This document shows, one piece after another, positions 25,728-34,233 of a stretch of DNA of 64,000 nt. Within the stretch, counting starts at the first letter, position 1, and every line of letters starts with the position of its first letter. Under the pieces are notes generated by a model that saw only the letters and a list, made by a program, of their open reading frames with translations, was not told the DNA's origin and did not search any database. This DNA is from Marinicella pacifica. GTDB taxonomy: Bacteria; Pseudomonadota; Gammaproteobacteria; Xanthomonadales; Marinicellaceae. The position numbers and the translations under genes are program-made. Location of the stretch: assembly GCF_014636635.1 (NCBI RefSeq), contig NZ_BMEO01000002.1:62001-126000 (forward strand). The letters run 5' to 3'.

Positions 25728-26252
25728 TTATCGTGGTTGTTGGGGCACAAATCTTATCTCATCGCGGTCATAACCTAAATTTTCCACCTTATCAATCAAT
25801 TGATTTAATTTGTCATCATCAATCACCGGTTCTCGTGCCATTATCCAGACGTAATCACGTTTACTTCTGGCAATGATGGTGTGCTGATAATCCGCATCCA
25901 CATAGCTGATGATAAATTCTGATTTGAATGGCCATAGAAACTGCATTTTCCAATAGGCACTCGATTCATCCTGTACGAAACCGGTGGGGTGGTAAATTTT
26001 TTCTTCGCCCTTGAAATCTGCTTCATTAAAGCGAAAGGTGGTGGCAATTTTCTGCGGAGACTCTCTGGAGTAGCTTTCGACGGCATTATACGCTTCATCC
26101 TCAATAAACGTGGGGATATGCGCCAACACATACCAGTCACCCATAAAAGCATTTAAATCAACGTTCTCGGCCTGTTGTATCGGTGAGGTTGAACGACAGG
26201 CATATAACGCCAGCAATGTCACTAACAATACAAATGTAATAATGATTTTCAT
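25728..26252 (-). CDS. Lipocalin-family lipoprotein (Blc-like)
   Basis: 174 residues with a lipoprotein signal (ITFVLLVTLLALYAC, lipidated Cys19). The lipocalin start motif GDWYVLAHIPTFIEDEA is near residue 39, and the closing strand region YVWIMAREPVIDDDKLNQLID matches bacterial lipocalins of the Blc group, which bind lysophospholipids or fatty acids at the outer membrane. It is slightly larger than a minimal lipocalin. It is divergent from the aminotransferase-like gene. Confidence 0.88.
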   Translation of the reverse strand: MKIIITFVLLVTLLALYACRSTSPIQQAENVDLNAFMGDWYVLAHIPTFIEDEAYNAVESYSRESPQKIATTFRFNEADFKGEEKIYHPTGFVQDESSAYWKMQFLWPFKSEFIISYVDADYQHTIIARSKRDYVWIMAREPVIDDDKLNQLIDKVENLGYDRDEIRFVPQQPR

Positions 26253-26272
26253 GGTTTTGCTCTCTGATTTAT

Positions 26273-26298
26273 TAATTCACGACTTATGCAGAAGTCTT
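26273..26298. repeat. Isolated terminal repeat similar to the 53251-53410 element
   Basis: AATTCACGACTTATGCAGAAGTCTTG closely resembles the reverse complement of the left end of the element at 53251 (shared core TTCACGACTTAT.CAGA.GTCT). A GAGGTCTC-like end occurs nearby at 26343-26350. Probably a decayed copy in the gap between the lipocalin and the desulfurase-like gene. Confidence 0.45.
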
Positions 26299-26381
26299 GA
26301 TACGATATTAGCAAAAAACCAGTGAAATTCAGGTCAAGAAAGGAGGTCTCTGTTAGACTAACGTCTTTTATTTTTTCAGTG

Positions 26382-27602
26382 ATGCCGATGTACGATTTAA
26401 ACTGGGTGCGCAACCAATTTCCGGGACTTCATAATAGCGGGGACATTTTCATGGACAATGCCGGTGGTTCTCAGATTGCCCGGCAGGCCATCACCGGGGT
26501 TCAGGAATTTATGACCGGGTGCAATGTCCAGTTGGGTGCCGATTACAGCACGTCACAGGAAGCGGCCAGGCGCGTTGCACAAGCTCAGTCCGCCATCACC
26601 ACCTGGCTAAATGCCCGTCGGCCAGAAGAAGTGATTGTCGGCCCATCCAGTACCTGGCTGACCCGTTTACTTAGTTTACAACTGATGCAAACATGGCAAG
26701 CGGGCGATGAAGTCATCATCACCGATGTCGATCATGAGGCCAACCGCGGTTGCTGGCTGGATTTGCAGGCACAAGGTATTGTCATTAGGCACTGGACCGT
26801 CAATACCCAAAGCCATGAACTGGAAACAGCCGAATTGAAAAAACTGCTCAGCCATAAAACCAAACTGGTCTGCTGCACCCATGTCTCCAATATATACGGT
26901 CATATTAATCCCATCAAAGAATGGACTGAAATTGTCCACCAATACGGTGCTAAAATTTGTGTGGATGGGGTGGCTTATGCGCCGCATCGACTACCCGATG
27001 TTCAAGACTTGGATGTGGATTATTATTTTTTCAGTTTTTATAAAACCTTCGGCCCGCATCAAGCGGTTTTATATGGCAAGCATCAATGCCTGAAACGCCT
27101 ACCGGGTATCAACCATCATTTTATTAAAGACACGCCCTACCGCTTTCAACCCGGCAATGTGAATTATGAACTGATGTGCGGCATCCACGGCGCCATCAGA
27201 TACTTGCAAAAACTGGGGCAACAAGAAAAACGAAATACCTCTCTGCGTGATGATTTAATAACCGCTTATAGGGTCATGGCAGATTACGAAGAAACACTGA
27301 TCGAACCGCTTACTGAGTTCATAAACAACCATGGAAACATGCACATTATCGGTGATGCAATCGCCGACAAATCTCAGCGTGTTGCCACCCTGTCTTTTAC
27401 ACACAATCAGCTCAGCAGTCAGGAGATTGTCCAAAGCGCAAATCGTCAGGGTTTAGGCATCCGTTATGGAGATTTTTATGCTGTGGAACTTATCAACACT
27501 TTGGGTTTGCGCGACCAGCAAGGCGTTGTACGCGCCTCTTTTGCCCACTATAACAGCCCCGAAGAGGTCAATCAGTTGGTTACATTTTTAAAACAATTTT
27601 AG
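26382..27602 (+). CDS. Class-V aminotransferase, cysteine-desulfurase-like (SufS-type subgroup)
   Basis: A PLP enzyme of 406 residues when started at ATG 26382 (MPMYDLNWVRNQFPGL); the frame extends upstream to a GTG at 26322, but the extra residues do not look like the family. Seen: MDNAGGSQIARQAI, TDVDHEANRGCWL (His near the PLP ring), VDGVAYAPHR (PLP Asp) and FSFYKTFGPHQAVLYG with the PLP Lys. This matches the cysteine-desulfurase-like subgroup (TIGR01976-type), whose substrate is not settled. No Suf or Isc genes are adjacent, so a general sulfur-trafficking role is not supported. Confidence 0.85.
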   Translation: MPMYDLNWVRNQFPGLHNSGDIFMDNAGGSQIARQAITGVQEFMTGCNVQLGADYSTSQEAARRVAQAQSAITTWLNARRPEEVIVGPSSTWLTRLLSLQLMQTWQAGDEVIITDVDHEANRGCWLDLQAQGIVIRHWTVNTQSHELETAELKKLLSHKTKLVCCTHVSNIYGHINPIKEWTEIVHQYGAKICVDGVAYAPHRLPDVQDLDVDYYFFSFYKTFGPHQAVLYGKHQCLKRLPGINHHFIKDTPYRFQPGNVNYELMCGIHGAIRYLQKLGQQEKRNTSLRDDLITAYRVMADYEETLIEPLTEFINNHGNMHIIGDAIADKSQRVATLSFTHNQLSSQEIVQSANRQGLGIRYGDFYAVELINTLGLRDQQGVVRASFAHYNSPEEVNQLVTFLKQF

Positions 27603-27643
27603 TGGCTACCCAAGTGGGCGTTCTGTGTTCGCTCTATGCGTTT

Positions 27644-28648
27644 TTAGCCAAAAACCGCCAGCGGATGTGTGGTGGCAATGTTGACGGCGACCCGGTCGCC
27701 GATGGCAATCGCATTTTCATGGCTGGCACGGACTTTGACCAGACGACCACTGTCGAGGGTGACTGCATAGAGCCTTGATTCACCTTCAAAACGTTGCCAT
27801 TCAATACGGCCGTTGCCATCTTCGGCCACGGCGTGCAGACTTAAATCATCGGGTCGGAATAAGACATCACCTTGCGTTAATTCAGGCTGTTGTCGAATGG
27901 GCGCTGCACCCAATTCGGTTAGTGCATTTTCCCCTGAAAATTGTCCCGGCAAAAAGGACGCTTCGCCGAGAAAATGAGCCACAAAACGGTTTTGGGGTTT
28001 ATCAAAACACTGTTCCGGGGTGTCGATTTGACTGATTTGTCCTTTGTCCAGAATACCGATTCGATCTCCCACAGACAAGGCTTCATCCTGATCATGGGTG
28101 ACCCAGATCGCCGGCACTTTGGCCATTTTCAAAGCATGGCGAATATCCCAGCGCAGACTGTCTTTCAACGCCGCGTCTAAATTGGACAATGGCTCGTCAA
28201 GCAACACCAACGATGGTGCATGGGCCAGGGTTCTGGCGAGTGCCACCCGCTGTTTCTGACCGCCGGACAAGCGACCGGGTTTGGCATCTCTTAACGCCTC
28301 CAGACCCAATAAATTGATCCAATGATCAGCCCGGGTGGTGTCTTTCAGGCGAAAACATACATTTTGTTCCACCGTCAGATGTGGAAACAAGGCAAAATCC
28401 TGAAAAACCATTCCCACCCGACGTTTTTCCGGCGCAATGTGTTTTTGCGGGCTTGCCGTCCAGTCCGACAAACTGATTTCTCCGGTCTGAATCGGAATCA
28501 ATCCGGCCAGTGCCCGTAACACCGTGGTTTTTCCACAGCCGGTGGGACCAATCAGCATCAATATTTCATCCTCACCCAGCGTGAGGTTAAGCTGATCAAC
28601 CACCCGGACATCGCTGTAGCTGACGGATAAATTGGATACTTTGAGCAT
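27644..28648 (-). CDS. fbpC: Iron(III) ABC transporter ATP-binding protein
   Basis: 334 residues. Walker A GPTGCGKTT (34-42), Q-loop in VFQDFALFPHLTV, signature LSGGQKQRVALARTLA, Walker B SLVLLDEPLSNLD, H-loop WVTHDQDEA. A C-terminal TOBE-like domain (about 240-334) is typical of the ferric-iron/spermidine type. It energises the permease encoded just upstream (17-base gap). Last gene of the iron operon. Confidence 0.9.
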   Translation of the reverse strand: MLKVSNLSVSYSDVRVVDQLNLTLGEDEILMLIGPTGCGKTTVLRALAGLIPIQTGEISLSDWTASPQKHIAPEKRRVGMVFQDFALFPHLTVEQNVCFRLKDTTRADHWINLLGLEALRDAKPGRLSGGQKQRVALARTLAHAPSLVLLDEPLSNLDAALKDSLRWDIRHALKMAKVPAIWVTHDQDEALSVGDRIGILDKGQISQIDTPEQCFDKPQNRFVAHFLGEASFLPGQFSGENALTELGAAPIRQQPELTQGDVLFRPDDLSLHAVAEDGNGRIEWQRFEGESRLYAVTLDSGRLVKVRASHENAIAIGDRVAVNIATTHPLAVFG

Positions 28649-28665
28649 GGTTATCGGCGTGTCTC

Positions 28666-30168
28666 TTAGATAGAAAATTCGGTGCGGCGCTCGCCGCTCA
28701 GCATTAAAATAAGGCCAAAACCGGAAATCACAACCAACATTATACCGGGTAATGCGGCATGACCGAAATAACCCGCTTCATAGACACGCCATAAGTAGGT
28801 TGCCAGGGTTTCAAATCCGGTGGGTCCCAGCATTAACGTGGCCGGCAGCTCACGCATCGCTTCTAAAAACACCAAAGCCGCACCCGCCACCATACCACGC
28901 AGCGTCAATGGCAGGGTTACCCGCATAAAAGCTTCCCGGGGGGATGCGCCCAACACCCGGGCGGCATTGACCAGACCACCGTCCAGATTTTCAGTGGCGG
29001 TACGCACACTGCCCACCGCCAGTGGCAGAAACCGCAATACATAAGCGATGACCAGAAGCGCCAGCGTCTGGTACAAAAAGGGTAATTTTAGCCCCAAATA
29101 CACCAGCGCTGTTCCCATCACAATGCCCGGTACACCAAAACCAAAATAGGTGATGCGCTCCATCAACCGACCGGCTTGACCACGCAAGGCAGCATGGGCG
29201 ACCGGCAAGGCCAGAACCACCGCCACCATCGCCGCGAGAAAAGAGGCATAGGCTGAATTCCAGGCATAAGCCCATTCAAAACCACCACTGCCTTCACGCA
29301 ATAACCACGTCACAAAAATAACCAGCGGCAAAACAATGGCCAGTAAAAACGGTGGCAAAGCCGCCAGTTGCATCAGCCATCTTTGGACTTTTGTGGGCCA
29401 AAACAACAGATGCCGGCCGGGTTGTTCAGGTGTGGCTTTAACCCTGGACTCTAAATACAAGACCAATATCACAATCACCATCAGCTGCAGGGATAACATG
29501 GCTGCCTGACTCAGGCCAAAGGCATTGTATTCAACAAAAATCACCCGTGTAAAGGTATCCAAACCCAATATCGCCGGGGTGCCAAAATCAGACAGGGCAT
29601 ACAAGGCGGCCAATAAAGCACCGGCCGCCACACTGTTCCATAATCGCGGCATCACAATGCGCCGGATACTGGCCCCAAGCGATAAGCCCAGCGTGCGTGA
29701 TGCATTGATCAGACTGGCATCCTGACTTAATAAAGCCGCGCGGGTGGTCATCATCACAAAAGGGTAGGTGTATAGCGCCATCACCAAAGCCGTGCCCCAC
29801 AAGCCACTGACCGGCGGCGTGGGAATGCCCAACCACTGTTCAATCTCACCCCCGCGACCAAAAGAAAAATACAGGGTGAATGCCCCCACATAGCTGGGCA
29901 TCGCCAAAGGTGCCGCCAACAGTATTAACCACAGTCGCCGTAACGGCATATGGACATAAGCGGTAAAAAATGCCAATGGCACACCGATCATCACTGCACC
30001 CACCACCGTCAGCCCCATCAGTGCCAGTGTGTTGCCCAAAACGGTTAAATTTCGGCTATCAAAAATTTCGGCACTGTCCGAGGCCAGTTGCATCAGCACA
30101 AACACCGGCAACAAAGCCAATAATGCAATCAAAAAAGCCAGTGGATAGGATTTCGGCCAGGTTCTCAC
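28666..30168 (-). CDS. fbpB: Iron(III) ABC transporter permease, two fused membrane domains
   Basis: 500 residues with about twelve membrane segments and two EAA-type loops for contact with the ATPase (INASRTLGLSLGASIRRIVMPRL and VNAARVLGASPREAFMRVTLPL), as in FbpB proteins. Start GTG at 30168 overlaps the stop of the binding-protein gene (GTGA), so translation is coupled. Moves ferric iron across the inner membrane. Confidence 0.92.
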   Translation of the reverse strand: MRTWPKSYPLAFLIALLALLPVFVLMQLASDSAEIFDSRNLTVLGNTLALMGLTVVGAVMIGVPLAFFTAYVHMPLRRLWLILLAAPLAMPSYVGAFTLYFSFGRGGEIEQWLGIPTPPVSGLWGTALVMALYTYPFVMMTTRAALLSQDASLINASRTLGLSLGASIRRIVMPRLWNSVAAGALLAALYALSDFGTPAILGLDTFTRVIFVEYNAFGLSQAAMLSLQLMVIVILVLYLESRVKATPEQPGRHLLFWPTKVQRWLMQLAALPPFLLAIVLPLVIFVTWLLREGSGGFEWAYAWNSAYASFLAAMVAVVLALPVAHAALRGQAGRLMERITYFGFGVPGIVMGTALVYLGLKLPFLYQTLALLVIAYVLRFLPLAVGSVRTATENLDGGLVNAARVLGASPREAFMRVTLPLTLRGMVAGAALVFLEAMRELPATLMLGPTGFETLATYLWRVYEAGYFGHAALPGIMLVVISGFGLILMLSGERRTEFSI

Positions 30169-31202
30169 AAGACGCCGACTTTTCGCATCAGATTTAAGGT
30201 GGGTCGGATATCGGCCAGTTTTCTTAAGTCAATTTTCGGTGGTGACAAAGTATTCAGTGGCACCAAACCTTGGGGCTCAGCGACACCTTTCACCAAAGGA
30301 ATTTCATAAGCCTCACTCGACAAATAAGACTGCACTTCTTGGGTCAGTAGATAGCGGATAAAGTTCACCGGCAGATCGCCTTCGCTTAAGGCCACAATAC
30401 CACTGGCGTTAACCAGACAACCGGCATCATTTTTAGTAAAGGCTAAATCGACTTTGGCATCGGGCTTACCGGCTTTTAAGCGCAGCGTGTAATAATGATT
30501 GGCAAAACCCATATCCACTTCACCACGTTCCACGCCCATCACCACACCCAGCTCACCGGCATAGGATTTGGCATGGCCACTAACGCCTTTAAGCCACTCA
30601 GCGGTGGCGTCTTCACCTTCCAAAATTCGCATGGCGGTGACAAAGGATTGGAACGAAGCATAGGCCGGCGCCCAACCAATCTGTAAATCACTGTCCGCCA
30701 GTGCCATCACATCATCAGGAATCTGCGCCGCAGTGACCCGCTCAGTGTTATAAGGTAAGGTGCGAATTCGTCCGGTGACCGGCGACCAACCAGCATACTG
30801 AAAACCCGGTTTTAACTGCTCGGTTAAATCATCGGGCAAAGGTTGTGCCAATTTCTCATCGGTCATCAGACCAATGGCACCGGTATCCACCGCCCAGAAT
30901 ACATCGGCACGACGAACCCCGGCCTGGGCTTCGGCGACAATGGTATTGGCCAGAGCCGCCGTACCGCCACGGCGAATATTCAGGGTTAATTGTGGGTTGC
31001 GTTTTTTGATGGCTTCCAGCACATTTTCATACAAACCGCCTTCACCACGCCCCAAATAAAGCGTTAATTCACCCACCAGTTTAGGCAATGAATTAACCGA
31101 AACCGCCTGTTGGACAGCGTTCACAGCTGATGCCAACGACCAAGGTAAAGTGGCGCCTAAACCGGCCACTGCCATGCCTTGTATAAATTGTCTGCGTTGC
31201 AT
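30165..31202 (-). CDS. fbpA: Iron(III) ABC transporter substrate-binding protein, probable Tat signal
   Basis: 345 residues of the FbpA class. The N-terminus MQRRQFIQGMAVAGLGATLPWSLASA fits a Tat signal (RRQFI), unusual for FbpA proteins, which mostly use Sec. The mature part has LTLYLGRGEGGLYENVLEAIKK and the VFWAVDTGAIGLMTDE region typical of ferric-binding proteins. Captures iron in the periplasm and hands it to FbpB. Nine bases downstream of the helical-protein gene. Confidence 0.88.
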   Translation of the reverse strand: MQRRQFIQGMAVAGLGATLPWSLASAVNAVQQAVSVNSLPKLVGELTLYLGRGEGGLYENVLEAIKKRNPQLTLNIRRGGTAALANTIVAEAQAGVRRADVFWAVDTGAIGLMTDEKLAQPLPDDLTEQLKPGFQYAGWSPVTGRIRTLPYNTERVTAAQIPDDVMALADSDLQIGWAPAYASFQSFVTAMRILEGEDATAEWLKGVSGHAKSYAGELGVVMGVERGEVDMGFANHYYTLRLKAGKPDAKVDLAFTKNDAGCLVNASGIVALSEGDLPVNFIRYLLTQEVQSYLSSEAYEIPLVKGVAEPQGLVPLNTLSPPKIDLRKLADIRPTLNLMRKVGVL

Positions 31203-31210
31203 AAAAGTCC

Positions 31211-32026
31211 TTAAAAAACGGGTTGACGGTCGGCTTCTGCGGCCACCAGTAATTGTTTGGCTTTGTTTAATTTCTGCTTCATCATGCCAATCACTTGACG
31301 AACCTCATCAACACTTTTTTCACCCTCAATCGCTTGCGGTAAGGTCACGTTAAAATCCTTTTCTAAATCCTCAACCAATTGGGCATCCTGCTCAATCAAA
31401 GCACCTTCTATGCCTTCAAAGCGTTGCATATACGTGTCATGAACCAAAGTCACCGCCACGTCGCTTAATTGCTCGGCATATTTTGCCACAACCCGGTCCA
31501 ATCGGTCTTTAATATCATCAATGGTTTCAGGCGCACTGGTGGGTTCAACTTCGGTGGTTTTAATTTTTTCGATGATGCCACGTTGCTGTAAATTGGCAGC
31601 CAGTTTAACCGCACCCAAGGCTTGCCATAAGGCCTGATTTAATTTGTCCTGTTCCATGCGCACTTCTTGAACCGTTTTGCCCTCATCAATGCCTTGTTTA
31701 ATACCATAAATACCCTGCCAGACATTGGCATAAATCGGCACAAACTGGGTTTCAATGGCCGCATGAAAATCGACCTCTTCCCAGAAATCAATGAGTTTCT
31801 GCGTGTCCGTGGCTTCCTGGCCTTGTTTCTCATAGGCATCCACCACTGAATTATATTTGTCCAGTAACCAATGAACTTCCTCGGTGTATTCCGAAATATG
31901 ATCCTGCAAATGATTCACCTGATCGGTGATTTCACCATTGGCAACCGCCTGCTGACTCATTGAAGCACTTAATAAGAACGCAGCAAGTAATGTCGTGGGA
32001 ATTATTTTAATTAAAGTCATGCTCAA
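31211..32026 (-). CDS. Periplasmic helical protein of the iron operon (FTR1-periplasmic-domain-like)
   Basis: 271 residues with a cleavable signal (LLAAFLLSASMSQQAVA) and an otherwise all-helical sequence. The stretch VALTVHDTY-like (VAVTLVHDTYMQRFEGIEGALIEQD begins near residue 186) resembles the extracytoplasmic helical part found fused to FTR1-type iron permeases; this resemblance is from memory of the family and is the weakest part of the call. Acidic and His residues (DFHAAIETQ) could bind metal. First gene of an operon with FbpA-FbpB-FbpC and directly behind a Fur box, so a part in iron uptake is likely. Confidence 0.6.
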   Translation of the reverse strand: MSMTLIKIIPTTLLAAFLLSASMSQQAVANGEITDQVNHLQDHISEYTEEVHWLLDKYNSVVDAYEKQGQEATDTQKLIDFWEEVDFHAAIETQFVPIYANVWQGIYGIKQGIDEGKTVQEVRMEQDKLNQALWQALGAVKLAANLQQRGIIEKIKTTEVEPTSAPETIDDIKDRLDRVVAKYAEQLSDVAVTLVHDTYMQRFEGIEGALIEQDAQLVEDLEKDFNVTLPQAIEGEKSVDEVRQVIGMMKQKLNKAKQLLVAAEADRQPVF

Positions 32027-32049
32027 TTCGTTTAGATTTTAAAGGTGTA

Positions 32050-32068
32050 AATGATACTTATTCTTATC
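32050..32068 (-). promoter_or_regulatory. Fur box of the iron operon
   Basis: On the minus strand GATAAGAATAAGTATCATT matches 13 of 19 positions of the classical Fur box. It ends 24 bases before the first start codon of the operon, as expected for iron-dependent repression. Confidence 0.72.
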
Positions 32069-32514
32069 TAAAAAGTAAAGCTTTCAAACTTTAAAACAAG
32101 AATTCATACAGCGGATGTTCAGAATAAAATTAATTGTTTTATTGAATTAGCAAACACTTAAACAACCCGCTTGTCTTAAGCTATGTTTATAATTATTAAT
32201 AATGAAAATGTTAGTTTGAGACCTTTGCATAAGTCTCAGTTTATCGTTTTAAATTTAATTCACATTGACATCCATCAAGTAATATTAATATTTTTACGAA
32301 TGAGCTGAAATGGTGCTTTTATCTAAACTGTTGAAAAATCAGAAGAAACCATTTACCTAATATTTTCATTCTTGACTATAAAAAAAATATTAAACCTGAA
32401 ATTTACAAACTTTATTTTTATATATGTGAACCACGTCTCAGTATTCAATATAAATATTTATTCTAACCTGATTACAATAGACTCTCCTAAAAACAACAGA
32501 GGAGTAGATATGAA
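32069..32514. other. AT-rich intergenic region
   Basis: About 450 bases, very rich in A and T, between the divergent iron operon and the first secreted-protein gene. It holds the repeat at 32218-32237. TACAAT at 32473-32478 could be a -10 for the plus-strand genes but has no good -35. No gene or known RNA was seen. Confidence 0.5.
32218..32237. repeat. Isolated terminal-repeat-like site
   Basis: GAGACCTTTGCATAAGTCTC shares its first 18 bases, with one or two changes, with both ends of the element at 53251-53410. It is also a short palindrome (GAGAC...GTCTC). No partner end was found nearby, so it is either a remnant or a solo end. Confidence 0.5.
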
Positions 32515-32778
32515 ATGATTAAACAAGCATTCAAATTTAAAAAGTTATTATTTTTGCTCATTCTCAGCATTATATTCAGTCAAGCCTATGCTCAGTATGA
32601 AATGAAAAAATACACAATTAATAGTGGTGGTGAGAAGATGAGCGCAGGTCAGTATGAGCTGACAGCGAGCATTGGACAAACCGACGCCAACAATACGCTA
32701 ACAGGGGGAAGTTATTCTCTAAATGCTGGATTTTGGCACGAAAATACCGATTTAATTTTTAAAGATGGATTTAAATAA
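32515..32778 (+). CDS. Small secreted protein with C-terminal IFKDGF tail
   Basis: 87 residues: a Sec signal (KKLLFLLILSIIFSQAYA, cleavage before QYEMK), then a single repeat-like unit KMSAGQYELTASIGQTDANN and LTGGSYSLNAGFW, a pattern seen in secreted proteins of several phyla, and finally NTDLIFKDGFK at the extreme C-terminus. GAGGAG (32499-32504) lies ten bases before this ATG but only five before a two-codon frame at 32510. Eleven-base gap to the next gene. Function unknown. Confidence 0.72.
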   Translation: MIKQAFKFKKLLFLLILSIIFSQAYAQYEMKKYTINSGGEKMSAGQYELTASIGQTDANNTLTGGSYSLNAGFWHENTDLIFKDGFK

Positions 32779-32790
32779 ATCCAGGAGATA

Positions 32791-33786
32791 ATGATGAATA
32801 ATAAAATAATTTATAATACATTAGTGATATTAATTTTTACACTAGTGATTAATACTGAGGCAGTGAGTCAAGTAGATAGCTCTTTCACCTATCAGGGTGA
32901 ATTAATTCATAATGGTTCGCCCGCGAATGGACAATATGACATTAACCTGGATTTAGTTGACGGTGATTTAAACCCCTGGGGAAATACTTCGGTTCATCAG
33001 GCAGTCGATGTGGTCAATGGCGTGTTTAGCGTTAATGCTGATTTTGATATTGCAGCTTATGACGGCTACAAAGATTTTACTGTGACTGTCAGCATCCGTA
33101 AAACCTCTGAGGGCCCCAGTGGACCATTTACCACATTAGGTTCTCATACAGTTCAAGCCGTTCCACTTGCCACAAATCTGACAAATGGAGGCGCATCAAC
33201 CGGTGAAGTCTTAACTTTTAATGGCTACCAATGGACACCCTCAGCACCTAATTTAATTTGGCAAGAAAATGGGGGTGATACCTATTATTCTGATGGTGAA
33301 GTGGGTATTGGTACCAGCAACCCGTTAGCAAAATTACACGTTCAAAGTGATGATGACACCCAAGATCCTTTACGTGTGCGAGTAGATAACACAACAAAAT
33401 TTTGGGTGAAGAAAGACGGCAGCAGTAGTTTTTATGGCGACACAAAGCAATCATCCTTCAGCAATGGAATGATGAAATTTATGGTTCATGCCGGATGTGA
33501 CTCAAGCCCGACCATCGAAAAATCATATAATGGAGTGACTAATAGCACCACAGCGCCCAGTATAATTTCAACCGGCGGCAACGGCAGGTGCGAGATAAGT
33601 TTTCCAATTAATATTACTGAACGCTATTGGCAGGCCTCGGCAGTTTACGCAAGTGACACAGGCTCTCCCGGTTTAAGATCAGTGTCCTGCAGAATAGGTA
33701 GCGGAACCACAAAACTTCTGTGCGAAAGATATAACGCAGGTACCGGCAACTTAAGCCCCGGACCAATTATGGTTTTTATTTACTAA
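32791..33786 (+). CDS. Secreted protein with tail-fibre-like GIGTSNP-KLHV motif
   Basis: 331 residues with a signal peptide (NTLVILIFTLVINTEAVS). About 27-130 is a beta-rich domain beginning FTYQGELIHNGSPANGQYDINLDL, a common opening of bacterial surface proteins. YSDGEVGIGTSNPLAKLHV near 167-185 is the short motif found in tail-fibre and surface proteins with trimeric beta structures. The C-terminal part contains several Cys. AGGAG precedes the ATG by a few bases. No phage genes surround it, so a cell-surface role is more likely than phage. Confidence 0.72.
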   Translation: MMNNKIIYNTLVILIFTLVINTEAVSQVDSSFTYQGELIHNGSPANGQYDINLDLVDGDLNPWGNTSVHQAVDVVNGVFSVNADFDIAAYDGYKDFTVTVSIRKTSEGPSGPFTTLGSHTVQAVPLATNLTNGGASTGEVLTFNGYQWTPSAPNLIWQENGGDTYYSDGEVGIGTSNPLAKLHVQSDDDTQDPLRVRVDNTTKFWVKKDGSSSFYGDTKQSSFSNGMMKFMVHAGCDSSPTIEKSYNGVTNSTTAPSIISTGGNGRCEISFPINITERYWQASAVYASDTGSPGLRSVSCRIGSGTTKLLCERYNAGTGNLSPGPIMVFIY

Positions 33787-33804
33787 TTAATGTTTCATTA
33801 TAAT

Positions 33805-33835
33805 AAGGCGCACAACCTTGTGCGCCTTTATTCTT
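33805..33835 (+). terminator. Intrinsic terminator
   Basis: AAGGCGCAC (33805-33813), loop AACCTT, GTGCGCCTT (33820-33828), followed by a T-rich stretch, 18 bases after the secreted-protein stop. Confidence 0.78.
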
Positions 33836-34233
33836 TATTTGATAACACAGAAAATACCCGCAAAGTAATTCTGCGTGAGCCTGGAGCGGAAGCGTAAGTC
33901 CCAAGAACACACCTTATATAAAATTAATTTTGATTTTATCAACACCCTATTATTTCTATTTATTTTACAAGGTCCTTCCCTACTAAGACGTTTGCTTAAC
34001 GAAATCACATGAAGTGGTCGAAATAACATCAACAGAATTTAACCATAAATATCAATATAGCGCTCACACACATCACATCCCTATTGGGCGTAAAGCTATT
34101 TATTGATTTTGACCTTGTATAGCAATCTATAATCGACCTTTACAACGCATATTCAGACTTTTTCAGAGTTTATTCAGGATTTTCAAACTTCATTTGGATT
34201 AAATAAAAGCTCATTAATTATTTAGGGGCACCA
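33836..34233. other. Intergenic region, nothing identified
   Basis: About 400 AT-rich bases before the beta-helix gene. Short minus-strand open frames here show no coding character. No known RNA, repeat pair or strong promoter was recognised. Confidence 0.4.

Noticed and set aside
32791-33786. Prophage tail-fibre gene
   Set aside because: The GIGTSNP motif occurs also in ordinary surface proteins; there are no phage structural, integrase or lysis genes around, and the protein has a Sec signal.
33835-34032. Short minus-strand open frame in the AT-rich gap
   Set aside because: No start signal, no family resemblance, irregular composition; likely chance.
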